From the NCBI RefSeq assembly GCF_963675165.1, contig NC_087377.1:1203501-1267500 (forward strand): a stretch of DNA of 64,000 nucleotides, given 5' to 3'. The notes beneath the pieces are model-generated. The model did not search any database and had not been told where the DNA came from. It saw nothing but the letters and a program-made list of their open reading frames with translations. Each line of letters starts with the position of its first letter. Position 1 is the stretch's first letter. The DNA comes from Halichondria panicea. Taxonomy: Eukaryota > Porifera > Demospongiae > Suberitida > Halichondriidae. Shown piece after piece: positions 11,232 to 23,163 of the stretch. Made by a program: the position numbers and the translations under genes.

Positions 11232-13115
11232 AACTTTGCAAGTTTGGCTCCTTCCTACTAAATCATTTTTTTATTCCTGCTAGCATCAATTAATTACTGG
11301 GTACATTGATTCGTGAATGTCCAACTACATGTACAAAACTACTCACTTTCACTTTGTACAGCTCCTTAAATTGTTGTAACTAACTTATTCCTTCCAGCCA
11401 CCATTATTTTGTACTACCTTGTATATGTGTCCACCTGCACTCGTACCATCATGTACAGCAAACAACCTCGTTTCTCTCACTATAATTATTATGTGTACTG
11501 ACAGGTTTTTTTGGTTGTTTAAAATTTTGTGCAAAATGTATCTTATTTTGACAAAAAACTACTTATTCTGAATTGTGAAATTGTGTTTAGTGCTTGAGAA
11601 ATACATACATAGCGCTGTATGGATTATAATTCTTATACAGTATAATAATATTATAGATTACTAAGCGTATAATAATAGAGGGGTATAGACAGCATAATTT
11701 ATTAAAGGCACCAACTGAATTAATTTGTGGCATAAAAAGAGGGAGCTGGGTTTCAGTATACGAATTGCAATTGCACGAAGATACTGCAGGCTACTGAGAG
11801 AGGTGACCTTGTGTATACATGCATGTGTGTTGCATGGTGGCATGGATTAATGAGATTAGGGGTGGTGGTTTGGATATCAGTGCCGGGACACCACATATGC
11901 AGCCCAGGAATGCGGCCACTATAATAGCTAGCTGCCTGTGGCTGTAGCCTGAGGGCACATCTGTTGATAGCGTATATACTGCAAACATGAATGCCACACT
12001 CTATAGCTCGATTAATAATCAATAGGCAAGTAGATCTAGTCACTTCAAAGCATTTCGTTGCTTGCCTGTTCTCAAGCATTAATTATTATTCATACATTTA
12101 TAGACTGAGCTAATGGAGTAATTAAAATTAATGTACACACTATCCTAGCAGCATTCTGGACATTCTAAGCTGACCCAACTTCATCTTCTTTACAATCATA
12201 ATTACAATGGCTCACCCAATAAATGGCAATAATTACAGCAAGCTAGGGGATTAATTTATATGCGTTAACGTGAGACACGACAAACATAGACTGGACACAA
12301 TCGCACCAATAATTCAATTAATTAATTTTGTCCTACATGAGGGTCCAATTATGAAAAGCATTAGCGGGTAATCTAACACCGGTGTGTACGTGTGTGTGTG
12401 TGTGAGACATGCATGCAGCTGGCCTGCATTGCTCACTAATTATAATGATTATTATAATTATAACGTATGCAAAATACTATACCTTAGGGACAGTGGTATA
12501 TACCACAGTCTACCACTATAATTATAGCTCAGTGGCCTAGCTGCAGGCATACCATAGTTGATACACACATGCGTCCGTGTTTAAGTTAATTGGGACAGAT
12601 CGAAAGCAATCGCTAATTTAAACACAATTACTTGATAGGCCTTTTCGGTGAAATCCGTGCTATAATTAATACTGCTCATGCATTATGTTATTTTTAATGA
12701 AAACAAGCTCAGTATACAATTGCAATGTAGCTAGTAATAATCTTTCTTTGAAGTTGGGCCAGAACTTCAAAAGACAGCAGCGTTAATTACTATAGAGTGA
12801 ATTTGGCATTGCACAAAATGATGTTTCATAAACAATAATAATTAATGTATGCATGGAATAAAAACAGTGCGTGCTCCAGTCAATGGCTATGTAACTAAGA
12901 AGTGCTTTGATCAGTGTATTAGGTTCATCCTGCCCACCATGTACCTGCATGTAGTTACAAGTGTGGAAATAGAGGACACTTAAAAACAGGAAAATGAAGA
13001 CAATATTCCCATATATAGCAACACAATTATGCAGTCTCTACAAAGTCTGAACGTGCACATATTTCAAAGGGTTTCAATGATATAATTATGTCTGTATTAT
13101 GTCCCCAAAATTTAA

Positions 13116-13302
13116 TACAGTATAGCGGGTTATTTTCATGAGGTAAATTATTCGTTATTTTCGTGGGCAATTAAGCTGACCTCCACGAACCCCGCTACAA
13201 CGTAGGACCGGAATGCCATGCAATGAAGTAAAACAAAATAATTATACTCATGAAAAGCACCGCGTCCGAGTTTACCCCACGAAAATTACCCGCTATACAA
13301 TA
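13116..13302. mobile_element. MITE, family A
   Basis: Left end TACAGTATAGCGGGTTATTT, right end GAAAATTACCCGCTATACAA, an inverted pair about 187 bp long. Non-coding; short minus-strand frames across it are chance. Confidence 0.8.
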
Positions 13303-13308
13303 CACCGG

Positions 13309-13392
13309 ACGTATTACTAGAAATGTTTTGCGAGCATCAATGAGCAAATTACACTTGTATTGATCGCACTTGCAGAAATAAATTGCAAAAGG
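13309..13392. mobile_element. Family B MITE fragment, inverted
   Basis: Starts GACGTATTACTAGAAATG and contains TTTTGCGAGCATCAATGAGC and GATCGCACTTGCAGAAATAA, matching the complement of the family B interior. Only part of an element remains. Confidence 0.55.
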
Positions 13393-13760
13393 TGGTGTCA
13401 CAACAGATGCCATTCAAAAACAGGAAATAATGAGACACTATAAATATTTCCATAGCAACATTATAATCAAACCTATTATGTCTACAATGAGCTACAGTAC
13501 GTTGCACTGAATCACTAAAACACATACCGTACCGGGTAATCTTTTATTGGTGATTTTTGTACCAACCACTATAAATAAATATTCGTACAGCTTAAAGTGG
13601 CGACGTACTTGGTATACTTATACATTATAGTACATTAATTAAAATATGCAGTTTGCAATTTCGCAGTTTTGTTAATTTAGCTTAATAATGGTTTTTTAAT
13701 AATTTATGGACCATACCAAAATAATCTGCTATGGTACACAGAAGACAATTCTCACATTTT

Positions 13761-15418
13761 TTAGATGGTGATTTCAATCGGCATGACAATCATCTGGTCC
13801 CCATGACAAATCATGACATCACATGAGAATGGTTTGCTCCCTCCAAACAAATTCTGTACTTCAAATGTCGACTCTCTAACTTTCCGACTGAACAAATCCT
13901 GTGAAAAAAATAATAGCAAGGATTTACATCAATGTAGCATGAACTTTAAATTACGCAATCATTATAGCCTGCACTGCAATACATGCATCACACCACACAC
14001 ACCCACCCACACCACACCCACTTTTCATACCTTTTGTGTACTTCGTATTACGCTGAATCCAAATTCCAAATCTTCGAGTGACGTTGCCACGGTGAAGTCA
14101 TCACTAGATGCGGACACATTATCGTTTCCATGGAGCTCGTCACATTCCAATAGAGTGAACGATTCTATAGCCTTCAGCGAGACCAGGTCCTGTAGAGGAA
14201 AACAATCGCTAATTTAAATTAAACACATCATTATTTTGATACGCCTTTCAAAGAGCTTCAAAATGCGTTCAATCCCAGTTAAGTTATTGACCACCAAAGC
14301 AGCAACTTTTCAATATTCACAATGCCTGTGCTTTTCTGAAAACAGGGCCCCAAAGCATTTGCTAAATTCATTTGATACATACCTTTCAACGAGCTAGGAT
14401 ACTGATAGTATACTGACTAGTACACACAGAGGATTGCATAGTATCCTGACTAGTATACTGACCTTGATAAGTTCGTCGACAGTCTCCACTAGACAAACTT
14501 GCAGAATAAAGAAGCTTCTCTTGATCGAGTAGAACACAAGAGGTATGTAACTGCGAGGGCCGTCTGTAATCTTATTGGTCGGCGCATCTTCAGTTGGTTG
14601 CTATGGACATTAAAACACATAATCAGTTATGAGACATTATAGTAGAACTACAGGGCCATAATTTGTCATTTTTCGGTCTTGGATTTACTAAAAGTTAAAA
14701 AAGACAATTTAAATCTCAAATTTTGTCGGGACCATACGTACTTGTATTTGTCAGCTATGGTATTCGGTCAAAATAATTATGGCAAATTCTGCCATCTCTC
14801 AAATAACTTTGATGGTACCATATTTTGAGAGGTCTCTTTCTAAGCTTTCAGAAAATCATTATAAAGTCATTGAAATTGGATCCACAGAATTCAATTTGCA
14901 GCTAAAAAAGTCACCGAACCATTCATTGGAACGAGCTGGAGTACAACACTCAAAATTCACTATGCACTATGGTACTCATAATTATCATCACACCCTCACA
15001 CCTTAGTGACGGCGTCTGAACTGGTTGAACCGGTTTCCTTGAACTCTAGTTGGAACTCTCCGATATCCACTCCATTATTCACTCCGTCCACACACAGAGT
15101 CTGTGTTTCCCCCAGCCCTGGACTAGCACCGCTGGTATAGCCCGTATCGTTGGACTCTGTACTGTGCCGATCATGTGATACGTTGCCGTGGGATACGTTG
15201 CTCGGGATTATACGAGCAGTCATGTGACTGGATCCTTTTGTTACACGGCCGATAATTTCTTTAAGTCCTTTGTCGCTTGGTGATGGCGGTGGTATTTGGG
15301 TTTCAGTAGGGTTAAACATTTCGGGTGGTTCGACTAGTATGTCGTCCAGCGAGTTTCTGGATTCGTAGCAATCACTAGGTGGGCGGGCACTGTGGGTGGA
15401 GTGTGTGTGGTGTGTGGG

Positions 15419-15469
<51 letters not shown>

Positions 15470-16525
15470 AGGAGTGTGGTATGTACCGGGAGGATGGAGT
15501 GTGTATGTGGAGTGTGTGTGTAGGCGGGCACTGTGTGTGAGGGGTGAGCATGAGTGACCTACTAGAATACTTACGGGAGAGTATCGAATGGTTGCTCAGA
15601 CAGTCCAGTGTTCCCCCTCACACTGGGAGGTTGTGAGGAGGCTCTCCTGCGTGAGGTATCATCATCACAGCCCTCTCTTACACCACCGATCACCACCTGC
15701 ATGGAGTAATGTCCGTCAGTACACCCACACACACCCACGCCCACACACACCCACGCACACACACACACTACACTTTCATAATTACATAATTGAAATTGAA
15801 TACAAACTATCTCAAAGATAGCTACGAGTTCATTGGAAAAGTTTTTTTGCCCGGCCCTTGAATGAAGAAATTTTCAGGAATAAAAAGAGCTGAATATTGA
15901 TAACGCAATTATTAAGTCTATAGCATTAAAAAAAAAATTATTATTGGTGGTAATTGAAGCTCAAAGCTAGGCAGTCATCAAAAATTACATTGAAGATTAT
16001 AGCATATTTTGTGCTAATTACCTTTGAGTATCTGTTTGCTCTGGGGATGAGACTGCTGCCGGCATTATAGTCAGAGGGTCCAAAGGTCATATCCTTTGCA
16101 ACAGGGCTCATATCGAACATGTTGCCGGATTTCTTTACATGCTCTTCACTGATATCCAGAGCAGTGCTGTGTGTGTGTGTGGGCGTGTGAAGTGTGTGTG
16201 TGTGTGTGGGCATGTGTGCATGGGCGTGTATGTGTGAGGTGTGTGTATATAAGAAAGCACTACTATTACAAATGCTGATTTAAACCACCGTATACCACAT
16301 AGCAACGGGCAACAAGGAAGCTACTAGTAGCTGAGTGTTTCATAAAACAGTGTGTTCATGCAGTCAATTAATGTATTTAACTGACCCATTAATGACAGGG
16401 GTCCCCTCGTCCCCACTGCCCCCCTCCCTCTTGTCATCACCCTCGTCCTCTGAGTCCGAGCCTTTGTCTTCAAATAACGGCTGCTCAGGACGTAGAGTAA
16501 TCTTGCGGTACCTGAGTGTGTGTGT

Positions 16526-16575
<50 letters not shown>

Positions 16576-16576
16576 G

Positions 16577-16608
<32 letters not shown>

Positions 16609-19600
16609 CGTGTGTGTGTGTGTGTGTGTGTGCGTGTGTGTGTGTGCGTGTGTGTGTGTGCGTGTGTGTGTGGGTGTTTGGAATTAAACTGTATGCTTGC
16701 TATTTATTATTATCTGCCAACTGAAACCTGGGTCTCCGACACATTTTCGTGAGTGTGGGTGGGGGTGTCATGTGATTATCATGTGATAGTACATACCTGA
16801 ATGATCTCTTCATGTTAGAGTGAAGATGCAGTGCAGCGGACCGATCACTACCACCACTGAGACTGGGGTTAGGGGTCGACTGAAATGGAAGTACAATGCA
16901 CGTGTAATAACTACAAGAACGTTTAGTGAAAAAGAAAAATTAATAATGCACATGCTATAGAATAGTAATAGTTTGTACGTTTCACTCCCATTACAATGTA
17001 CATACATACTACGTAAGCAAATACACAGTTTGGGATGAAGTATATAAAAACATTTCTAATGGAAAAACACAGTGAGGATTAGTATAGGAAGAAAGAGGAA
17101 AGTATGCATACACAGCAACATACAATATAATTATACAGCGGTTTTTTATCATAATTAGAACACAAAGTGCAATTAACTCTACTATAGGCCTCACATAGGT
17201 GGTGGTGGTTGGTTGCACACGCCCACTCTTCACAGTCCCAGTCTTGACAGCCATGCCACGATGCAGTGATCCTGGCTTCTCCACAAATCCCACCGTCTGC
17301 ACAAGGATGGTAATAGGAATGCACGTTCATTTGGAAAGCACTAGAGTCGTCTCTGTAACTAGAGTTCTGGTGGGCCAAATTATGACTTGCTGAAAGATCT
17401 TTCAGATGGTATGCTCAAAGTTGGAACAGGCCATAATTTCCTATTTAAATTTTCAGGGAAAAACCATGGGCTATAATAGCCTACCGTAAACACACGCCCA
17501 AAAATACCAAAATAGACAGTTAATTATTATTAACACATCATCTGAAAGGCACTGTTATGTTAAAAAAAGAACGTTTTTGGATAAACGGAACTCCATTCAA
17601 AGATGCTCTATTTTAACGCTATATACATATATACCTTTTCTTTCTTTCGTTTTGGACTGCCTCCACTCTTGGCTGGCTCAACGATCTCCACGGTAGGTTT
17701 GGAAGACACAATAAAGTAGCCCTCCTTGGTTCGTTTGGCGGTTGCTAGGAAACCAGTGGGCGGGGGTACACGATTGGGGATCACTGTTACATAGCTAACG
17801 GGACGTACGTGAGCTGCAGAATAAAATAAAAGTTTTAATTTTAATAATTAATCAAGAGTATGATTTATAATGGACAGAGAGTATCAAACGTAGGCATACT
17901 GTACATCAGATGTATGCGGAGAGTAACGTGACTTCCTGTATCTGTCACGGGCTTGGAATTTGCACACTGACCAATCCAAGTGTATAGGTGAGGTACAGGG
18001 GCATAGGAAGGGGACTGGAGCCCCCCATCTTTCTAGCCTTATCAAGCGGCTCTATAATTATGTAAATTGCTTCCTATACCACTAATTCCAAGCTTTTGAC
18101 GGACACAGGAAGTCACGTTACTCTCTGCATACATCTGTATACCTACGGTCGATAACTACATACTCTTGGTAATATGCACATTAGTTACATAGTGACCGTG
18201 TGCGTGGGTGGGAGGGTAGTTACCTGGTGACGGTGTGGCTGACGTTGTACTGTACTCGCTGCATCGTGACTCACACTCAACGCTGACATCTGATTGGCCG
18301 GATGCTCTGAGATTAACAGTTTCGTTGCTGTTCCTCCCGAGATTTGCCAGAGAAATACCACTACCCTATAAGAAGATGAATATAAAAAGTCAAGCTAAAA
18401 CCCAATATTTTTAGCAATCGCTAATCATTTGAAGAAGTCTTTCAAAGAGCTACAAAATACATTCTTTAGATTTGTAATTGGACAATCCTAACTCAATTTA
18501 TATTGACTTATCAAAGATATAATTATATAGCTTCCAAACAGCTAATATTTGGAGAAATCACTATAAAGCTACATGCCTTTCAAAAGAATTGGCCTGAAAA
18601 AAATTGCTAATTAAATTGGACAATCCTAACTCAACTTACCCATTAAAGATAGCTACCAAATGATTTAGCTATAGTTGCTTTACCTTGGGCAGTGTTCCAT
18701 ATAGTTGTTGCTGTGGTGATCCGAGAGCATTGCGTGCCTTGGGCTTGACACGATGAACAGCAGGCTTGTCACGTGACTTCCTCAGGCCAATGTCCAGTAC
18801 CTCTATTGTCTCCCCTGTACACAAAGGGTTAATAATAATAGGGGTTAAACATGCTACCAGGAGTACATATAGCGTAAAAGTTACCTTATAGCAATCAGTA
18901 TACAGTACAGTTATGTTACTGAATGTTGTGGGTGTGGATCAACATTTTAACAAATCACTATTGCACAATGTTTAGTGGTAATCACCATCTTGGCTCTCAA
19001 TGTCTTGTCTACTAAGTAACTATTATTAGGTTTGAACTGCAACCAAATCAAATAAGGCATGCATGTACTGCAAGAGATCGCTAGTATTAGCCACTGTATA
19101 GCAAACACACATTGTCACAGCTATAGGAGGATCCAGGCTCATTAAAATAACGATATCTAGAGACTACACCTATGAAATTGCAATGACTTGCAGTGACCTT
19201 GTGGTAACACTGTGTATGCACTGTAATAATTAAACAACAATCTGCTCTATTGCATGTACTATAGGAACTGAACAAAACACAAATTTCTGTATAATTGGGC
19301 CATCTGCATGTGGCTGCATGCCAGGGAATGTTCTTTGTACACTTATTTAGTGTAGACCGCTAGTTATGGCAACGGCGAGGTTGTGTCCATGTATGAATGA
19401 ACGCTCCCAATAAGCACTTAGAGACCATGTTTGAACAGTGGGGAGTACCACAATACGCTATTGTCTCCAAGCAGATCAACTAGACACATCAAGATATCTG
19501 AAAAATGCTCAGACAACAAACAACACGTTTGTGTTGTTGTTCTATTGGCCCAGTGAACTAGCTATTACTATCACTGCTATTCCTGAAGTGACACAGTGCT

Positions 19601-21393
19601 TCAGTTCTATTGAAACCTTGCATTGTGTGTGTGTTACAGTTCATAGACATAGAGCTTCATCTGAATAACAGTATTTTGGCTAAGTATAAACATTTCCCAG
19701 TTGATACGTACTATCAGTCTGTGTGTAATAGTTGTGACATGCACGAGTGTCACATGCATGGGATATATTGGCTCAGTAGTGACTTAGACCCGAGGGTCAA
19801 TGTGTGCGCATGAGTACGTGAAGCTGTGGCACAGTGTTTCCTTTGCCATCTCAGAGGTCAAAATGCAACCAAGAGTGCATGGTTCTATATACTGCATGCA
19901 GACTAGATCTATACTAATAGCGATAATTATACCACTGTCTAATTGTCCATTGCTATGCTTCTAAAGAGTGTACTGTGCCTAGCAGTGTCTCACACAAACA
20001 GGAAACGTATATACAGTAGTACAATATAAACAAACACACAAACATTCCCCCATGGTCGCTTACTTGGAGCAAGTATGAGCATAATTAGAGGTGAGGAAAT
20101 TTAATAGCACTTATTAGTAGGATTCTAAAAGAGGCTGTAAAATTATGACATTGCTGTTAATAATATTTAATAAGGCTCTGTTTATCAATAGCATGCAGCA
20201 CAGAGTATAATCAAGACTGTGCGCTATGTACACTGTATACTGTACAATAGCAATCAACTGTGTTTTGGCTGCATAGAAGCCAGAGGACAGACCAGTCTCT
20301 AGCTGATGTGTTCATACAACACACATTCTGTGTTGAGACTGACAAGCTGCATTGTTGGGTTACACCTCTCGACACAGAGCACAATAGACAAAAGAGCTAT
20401 AGCACAGAGTCTAATCACAGGGCTCACATGCACTCAGACTGGTGATATTTCGCTAACTCGGAAGCTATCTTTGAGATTAAAATGCACACTGTATTTATGT
20501 GCTTGGAACTATCGATGCCTAAAACCATGATTGCCTTTGTATTGAGTCAACACGGAGCACAATAGACAATAGAGCTAGCACAGAGTCTAATGACAGGGCT
20601 CATAGTTGGGTCATCATCGCCCAGTTTCCGTGAAACAAAATGCACTCAAGTTGGTGATTTCTCAGAAAACCACTAAATAAATTCGGAAGCTATAGAATAA
20701 AATACATTGTGTATATTATGCGCTCCTGGAAATAGTACCCAAAACCATTATTGCCTTCACATAATAATGATGATAATACTGTCTATAGTACAACACAGTA
20801 GAGCTATAGCACAGAGTCTAATAACAGGGCTCACACGAACTCACCTTCTTGAGCATTCTTTGTCTTCTCCAGTAGATAGGACCACTGTAACATGAGTGGG
20901 TCAGACGGAGCAGCAAAGAAGAACGTTCGCTTGAAGGTCCCTATACTGAGTATATGCTGCTGATTCTTGTACTCCAGTCCAATCTCCAGGTTGATGCAAC
21001 TGCGTAGGTCGATGACACGTCGAGGAGATTTGTGGGACAAAGCTGCCTTGCGTGTTTTGAACGTCTCCAATGTTCTATTGGCCCTCAGCACGATGTAACG
21101 CTCGTGCCATTTCTAAGCAAGAGAGGCAATAAACAACCAAATAAAGCATTTATTTACTAGCCATAGTGCATGCTTGTAATTAAAAATTTAGGGAGTGTAA
21201 CAGTTTTTGGCCGGCACACCGTTACAAGGCTATGTACAGCACAGCACTATTGTCCACCTACTAGGGCATGTTGACTACACACACACACCTTTCGGCCTCT
21301 TCTGTTTAGTGGAGGAGCTTTCAACAGGTTGCCAGCAAATATGCTCTCCTTTGAGCTTGAGTTGATCTCCACGGTGGCTGCCACACTTGACAT
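13761..21393 (-). CDS. PH-domain docking adaptor, GAB/DOS-like (14 coding exons, 741 aa)
   Basis: Exons in transcript order: 21393-21289, 21112-20845, 18814-18684, 18365-18224, 17813-17635, 17296-17195, 16879-16797, 16511-16386, 16166-16022, 15696-15575, 15389-15002, 14600-14463, 14189-14031, 13898-13761. All joins keep frame and total 2226 nt. Residues about 17-120 form a PH domain: GNLLKAPPLNRRGRKKWHER with the conserved Trp, an LR turn, VIDLRSC as in GAB proteins, and a C-terminal helix with Trp (LQWSYLLEK). The rest is largely disordered, with Tyr motifs of SH2-ligand type (LYGTL, SYVTV, GYFIV), an RRRASS basic-Ser site of the kind read by AGC kinases and 14-3-3, and PPPSPS. Likely a membrane-recruited scaffold downstream of receptor kinases. 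The last three exons (about 145 aa) look folded, with alternating hydrophobic residues, but I do not recognise them. GAB membership rests on the PH domain and general layout. Confidence 0.85.
15421..15468. repeat. (GT)n microsatellite in intron 10
   Basis: On the transcribed strand it reads (CA)n and lies about 30-80 bases upstream of the exon 11 acceptor, which is itself CA-rich (CACTCCACCCACAG). Confidence 0.9.
16514..16676. repeat. (GT)n/(GC)n microsatellite abutting an exon
   Basis: About 160 bp of GT with GC and GTGC interruptions. On the transcribed strand it is (CA)n running into CACTCAG, the acceptor of exon 8 of the PH adaptor. Cys/Val frames across it are spurious. Confidence 0.95.
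17889..18147. mobile_element. MITE with ~65-bp inverted ends in intron 4 of the PH adaptor
   Basis: Left arm runs from CGTAGGCATAC through GAGAGTAACGTGACTTCCTG to GCTTGGAATT. The right arm is its inverted partner, from AATTCCAAGC through CAGGAAGTCACGTTACTCTC to ATACCTACG. The loop of about 120 bp is unrelated. Non-coding, foldback-type element. Confidence 0.8.
18410..18660. repeat. Dispersed repeat (CAATCGCTAAT / CTTTCAAAGAGCT family)
   Basis: The pair of phrases AGCAATCGCTAATC and CTTTCAAAGAGCTACAAAAT in the same order also appears, whole or in part and in either orientation, near 12608, 14205, 23615 and 60985. Here it lies in intron 3 of the PH adaptor. Ends are not defined. Confidence 0.5.
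20384..20844. repeat. Three tandem intronic copies of a ~190-bp unit reaching a splice donor
   Basis: The phrase GCACAGAGTCTAAT.ACAGGGCTCA occurs at about 20401, 20577 and 20811, each followed or preceded by a shared GGAAGCTAT...AAAATACA-like block. The last copy stops at the exon 2 donor of the PH adaptor, so the repeat unit includes intron sequence right up to the splice site. Confidence 0.7.
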
Positions 21394-22243
21394 GCCTGGA
21401 GGATACACACAGGTGCAGAATGTGAACAGCTGAAATTGAATCTTCTTGAGTGATAATTCAACAGCTTCAATATATTGAAATAGCAGGTTAGTTCCAAAGT
21501 GTAAGTCAGAGCCAGCCTAACTCAATCTAACCAAATTACTGATACAATGACATAACATGTTATATGTGTGACAACATTGCATTTACACTCTCCCTGTAGA
21601 CAACGTAAAATAATGACAAGCTTCCTATACGTGACACGTTCACACATGCTACTCTTGTAGGTCTTGGAAAATGAAACTGTGATCGATGTGTTAGAATACA
21701 CATAAAGCTATTCCTAGTATTACATGAGAGACTCTATATCCCATGGAATAGTGCTTCTTTTGTTGGCACACACTTCAGCCAAACTGTCCTTTATTGTGGC
21801 CTATCACTGAGTTAACTTCCAGGTACAGGTAATACAATACAACCACTTAATTGGTACCTGTATCTACATCTTAGCTGGTTAGTTGCTAGTACTGTATGCA
21901 TTGTACTAGCTGTACTGTGTATGGCTGCACAGTGTAATAATAATTATGTGTGTGTGATTGTACAAGAAATGACAAAGCTAGTATATACTGACTTCAACCA
22001 ATCCACTCACCTGTGTGCACACTCCAGGTAGTAGGTTGAGAGATAGCTGTTGTGATAGTAATTTTATGGCTCGGACAAGCGTTCAGGTTGCTTGTCTCAG
22101 CTTTGTCTTGATATGACTGAGTTCCTCTACTGAAACCTTTTAGTAGGTGTGCTTATGCGCATGCGCTTTGATAGGCAACGATAAAGATAGTCTCATGAAT
22201 CAGCCGCACCTTTTGTGTCCGGACACCAAAAGTATGGGTGATT
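21394..22243. other. Region upstream of the PH adaptor
   Basis: No coding exon seen. It should hold the promoter and possibly a non-coding first exon of the PH adaptor (minus strand), because the initiating ATG is preceded by CTCCAGGC, which could be an acceptor. I could not identify a TATA box. Confidence 0.4.
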
Positions 22244-23043
22244 CTAGCCTCGACCCCCGGCCGATCCGTCTCCAATTGAACGCTAGGTCGCCTACTAGGC
22301 CTGGTATTGATTGTATTTGGGCGTGATCTGGGCGTGGTTTTTTAATACATAAAACAAATTGACTGGTGGTACAACAAAAAATGAATCCTCCAACAGTGGT
22401 CTTCAACAACAGCCTCTGGGGCAGTATACAGCAGGAAATACTTCCCAGAAGACACTTCTTTGGCAGTGGCAACCAAATCTTTGTCGATTCCTTTATTGCT
22501 ACTGAGGATGGCAGCAGAAACACCTCTATTGTTTAGACTCCTGATCTGGTCAATCATGAGTCTCATGATGAGAGATACAAGGGGAGAGACAATTAACAAG
22601 AACAACACTTTTGTCAACAGGAGGAGCCTTGGTCCTACCTAGCTTGTAGTCCATTAAAAAGGGTAGCAACTGATATAGCAGAGAGACTTGCCATACCCCG
22701 TTGGGAACCAGATAAACACGTCCCTTCCCTCAAACAGGAGCTTGAGAGCCTGGGCCTGTTCTGCCATGAGAGTGAGGCCATCTTGCTTCAAACAAGACAA
22801 CGCGTTGCATGCCATAGCTAGCTATAAATTGAGAACATGACACGGAGTTAAATTACTGTAACTTTTACGGGAGTAAAATGCCTCTACGTACACCTTTAGT
22901 ATTACAGAAAAAAAGCAGGAAACAAAATGTAAAGAATCACTGCTTTTGTTTCCGGTTCCTGCCACGCCCAGATACAATCAATACCAGGCCGTATTTTTCA
23001 ACTTTGTTCTATTAAAAAAAAATCGGCCTGGGACCAAGGCTAG
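22244..23043. mobile_element. ~800-bp DNA transposon remnant carrying a RecQ-like helicase fragment
   Basis: Left end CTAGCCTCGACCCCCGGCCG, right end CGGCCTGGGACCAAGGCTAG, an imperfect inverted pair. A second inverted block further in (TGGTATTGATTGTATTTGGG and its partner TACAATCAATACCA) strengthens the case. Direct repeats GGTGATT at 22237-22243 and 23044-23050 are a plausible target-site duplication. Similar end sequences without the body occur near 44281, 55213 and 56689, so the family is multicopy. Helicase-bearing DNA transposons are known (AcademH encodes a superfamily II helicase); I infer a relative but see no transposase here. Confidence 0.65.
22342..22815 (-). pseudogene. RecQ-family helicase fragment, frameshifted
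   Basis: Reading down the minus strand from an ATG at 22815, one frame gives a helicase start with Walker A FPTGYGKSLCY. It then hits a stop; after a frameshift the neighbouring frame gives motif Ia SPLVSL followed by IDQIRSLNNRGVSAAI, and then LLYTAPEAVV. Order and spacing match the N-terminal half of RecQ ATPase domains, but the DEAH box, the second RecA lobe and the RQC domain are absent. It lies wholly inside an inverted-repeat element, so I read it as transposon cargo that has decayed, not a host DNA-repair gene. Confidence 0.8.
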
Positions 23044-23163
23044 GGTGATTTGTGAGACTACTATTAATTTGTGAGACTACTATAATGCGTTTGTAAGTTG
23101 ACGTTCCTTACCAATTCTCAGGAATACAGATATTCTGTGGTGTTTGCGTTCACTTGAAGAGAG

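Larger units (their letters stand above)
11232..13760. other. Intergenic region between the TGF-beta ligand and the PH adaptor
   Basis: No gene seen. The two genes converge here, so both 3' untranslated regions should fall in this stretch. It contains a family A MITE (13116-13302), a family B fragment (13309-13392), a CAATCGCTAATTTAAAC repeat near 12608 and a short GT run near 12390. Confidence 0.6.

Noticed and set aside
22342-22815. Host RecQ helicase gene
   Set aside because: Frameshifted, missing the catalytic second half, and lying inside inverted transposon ends.
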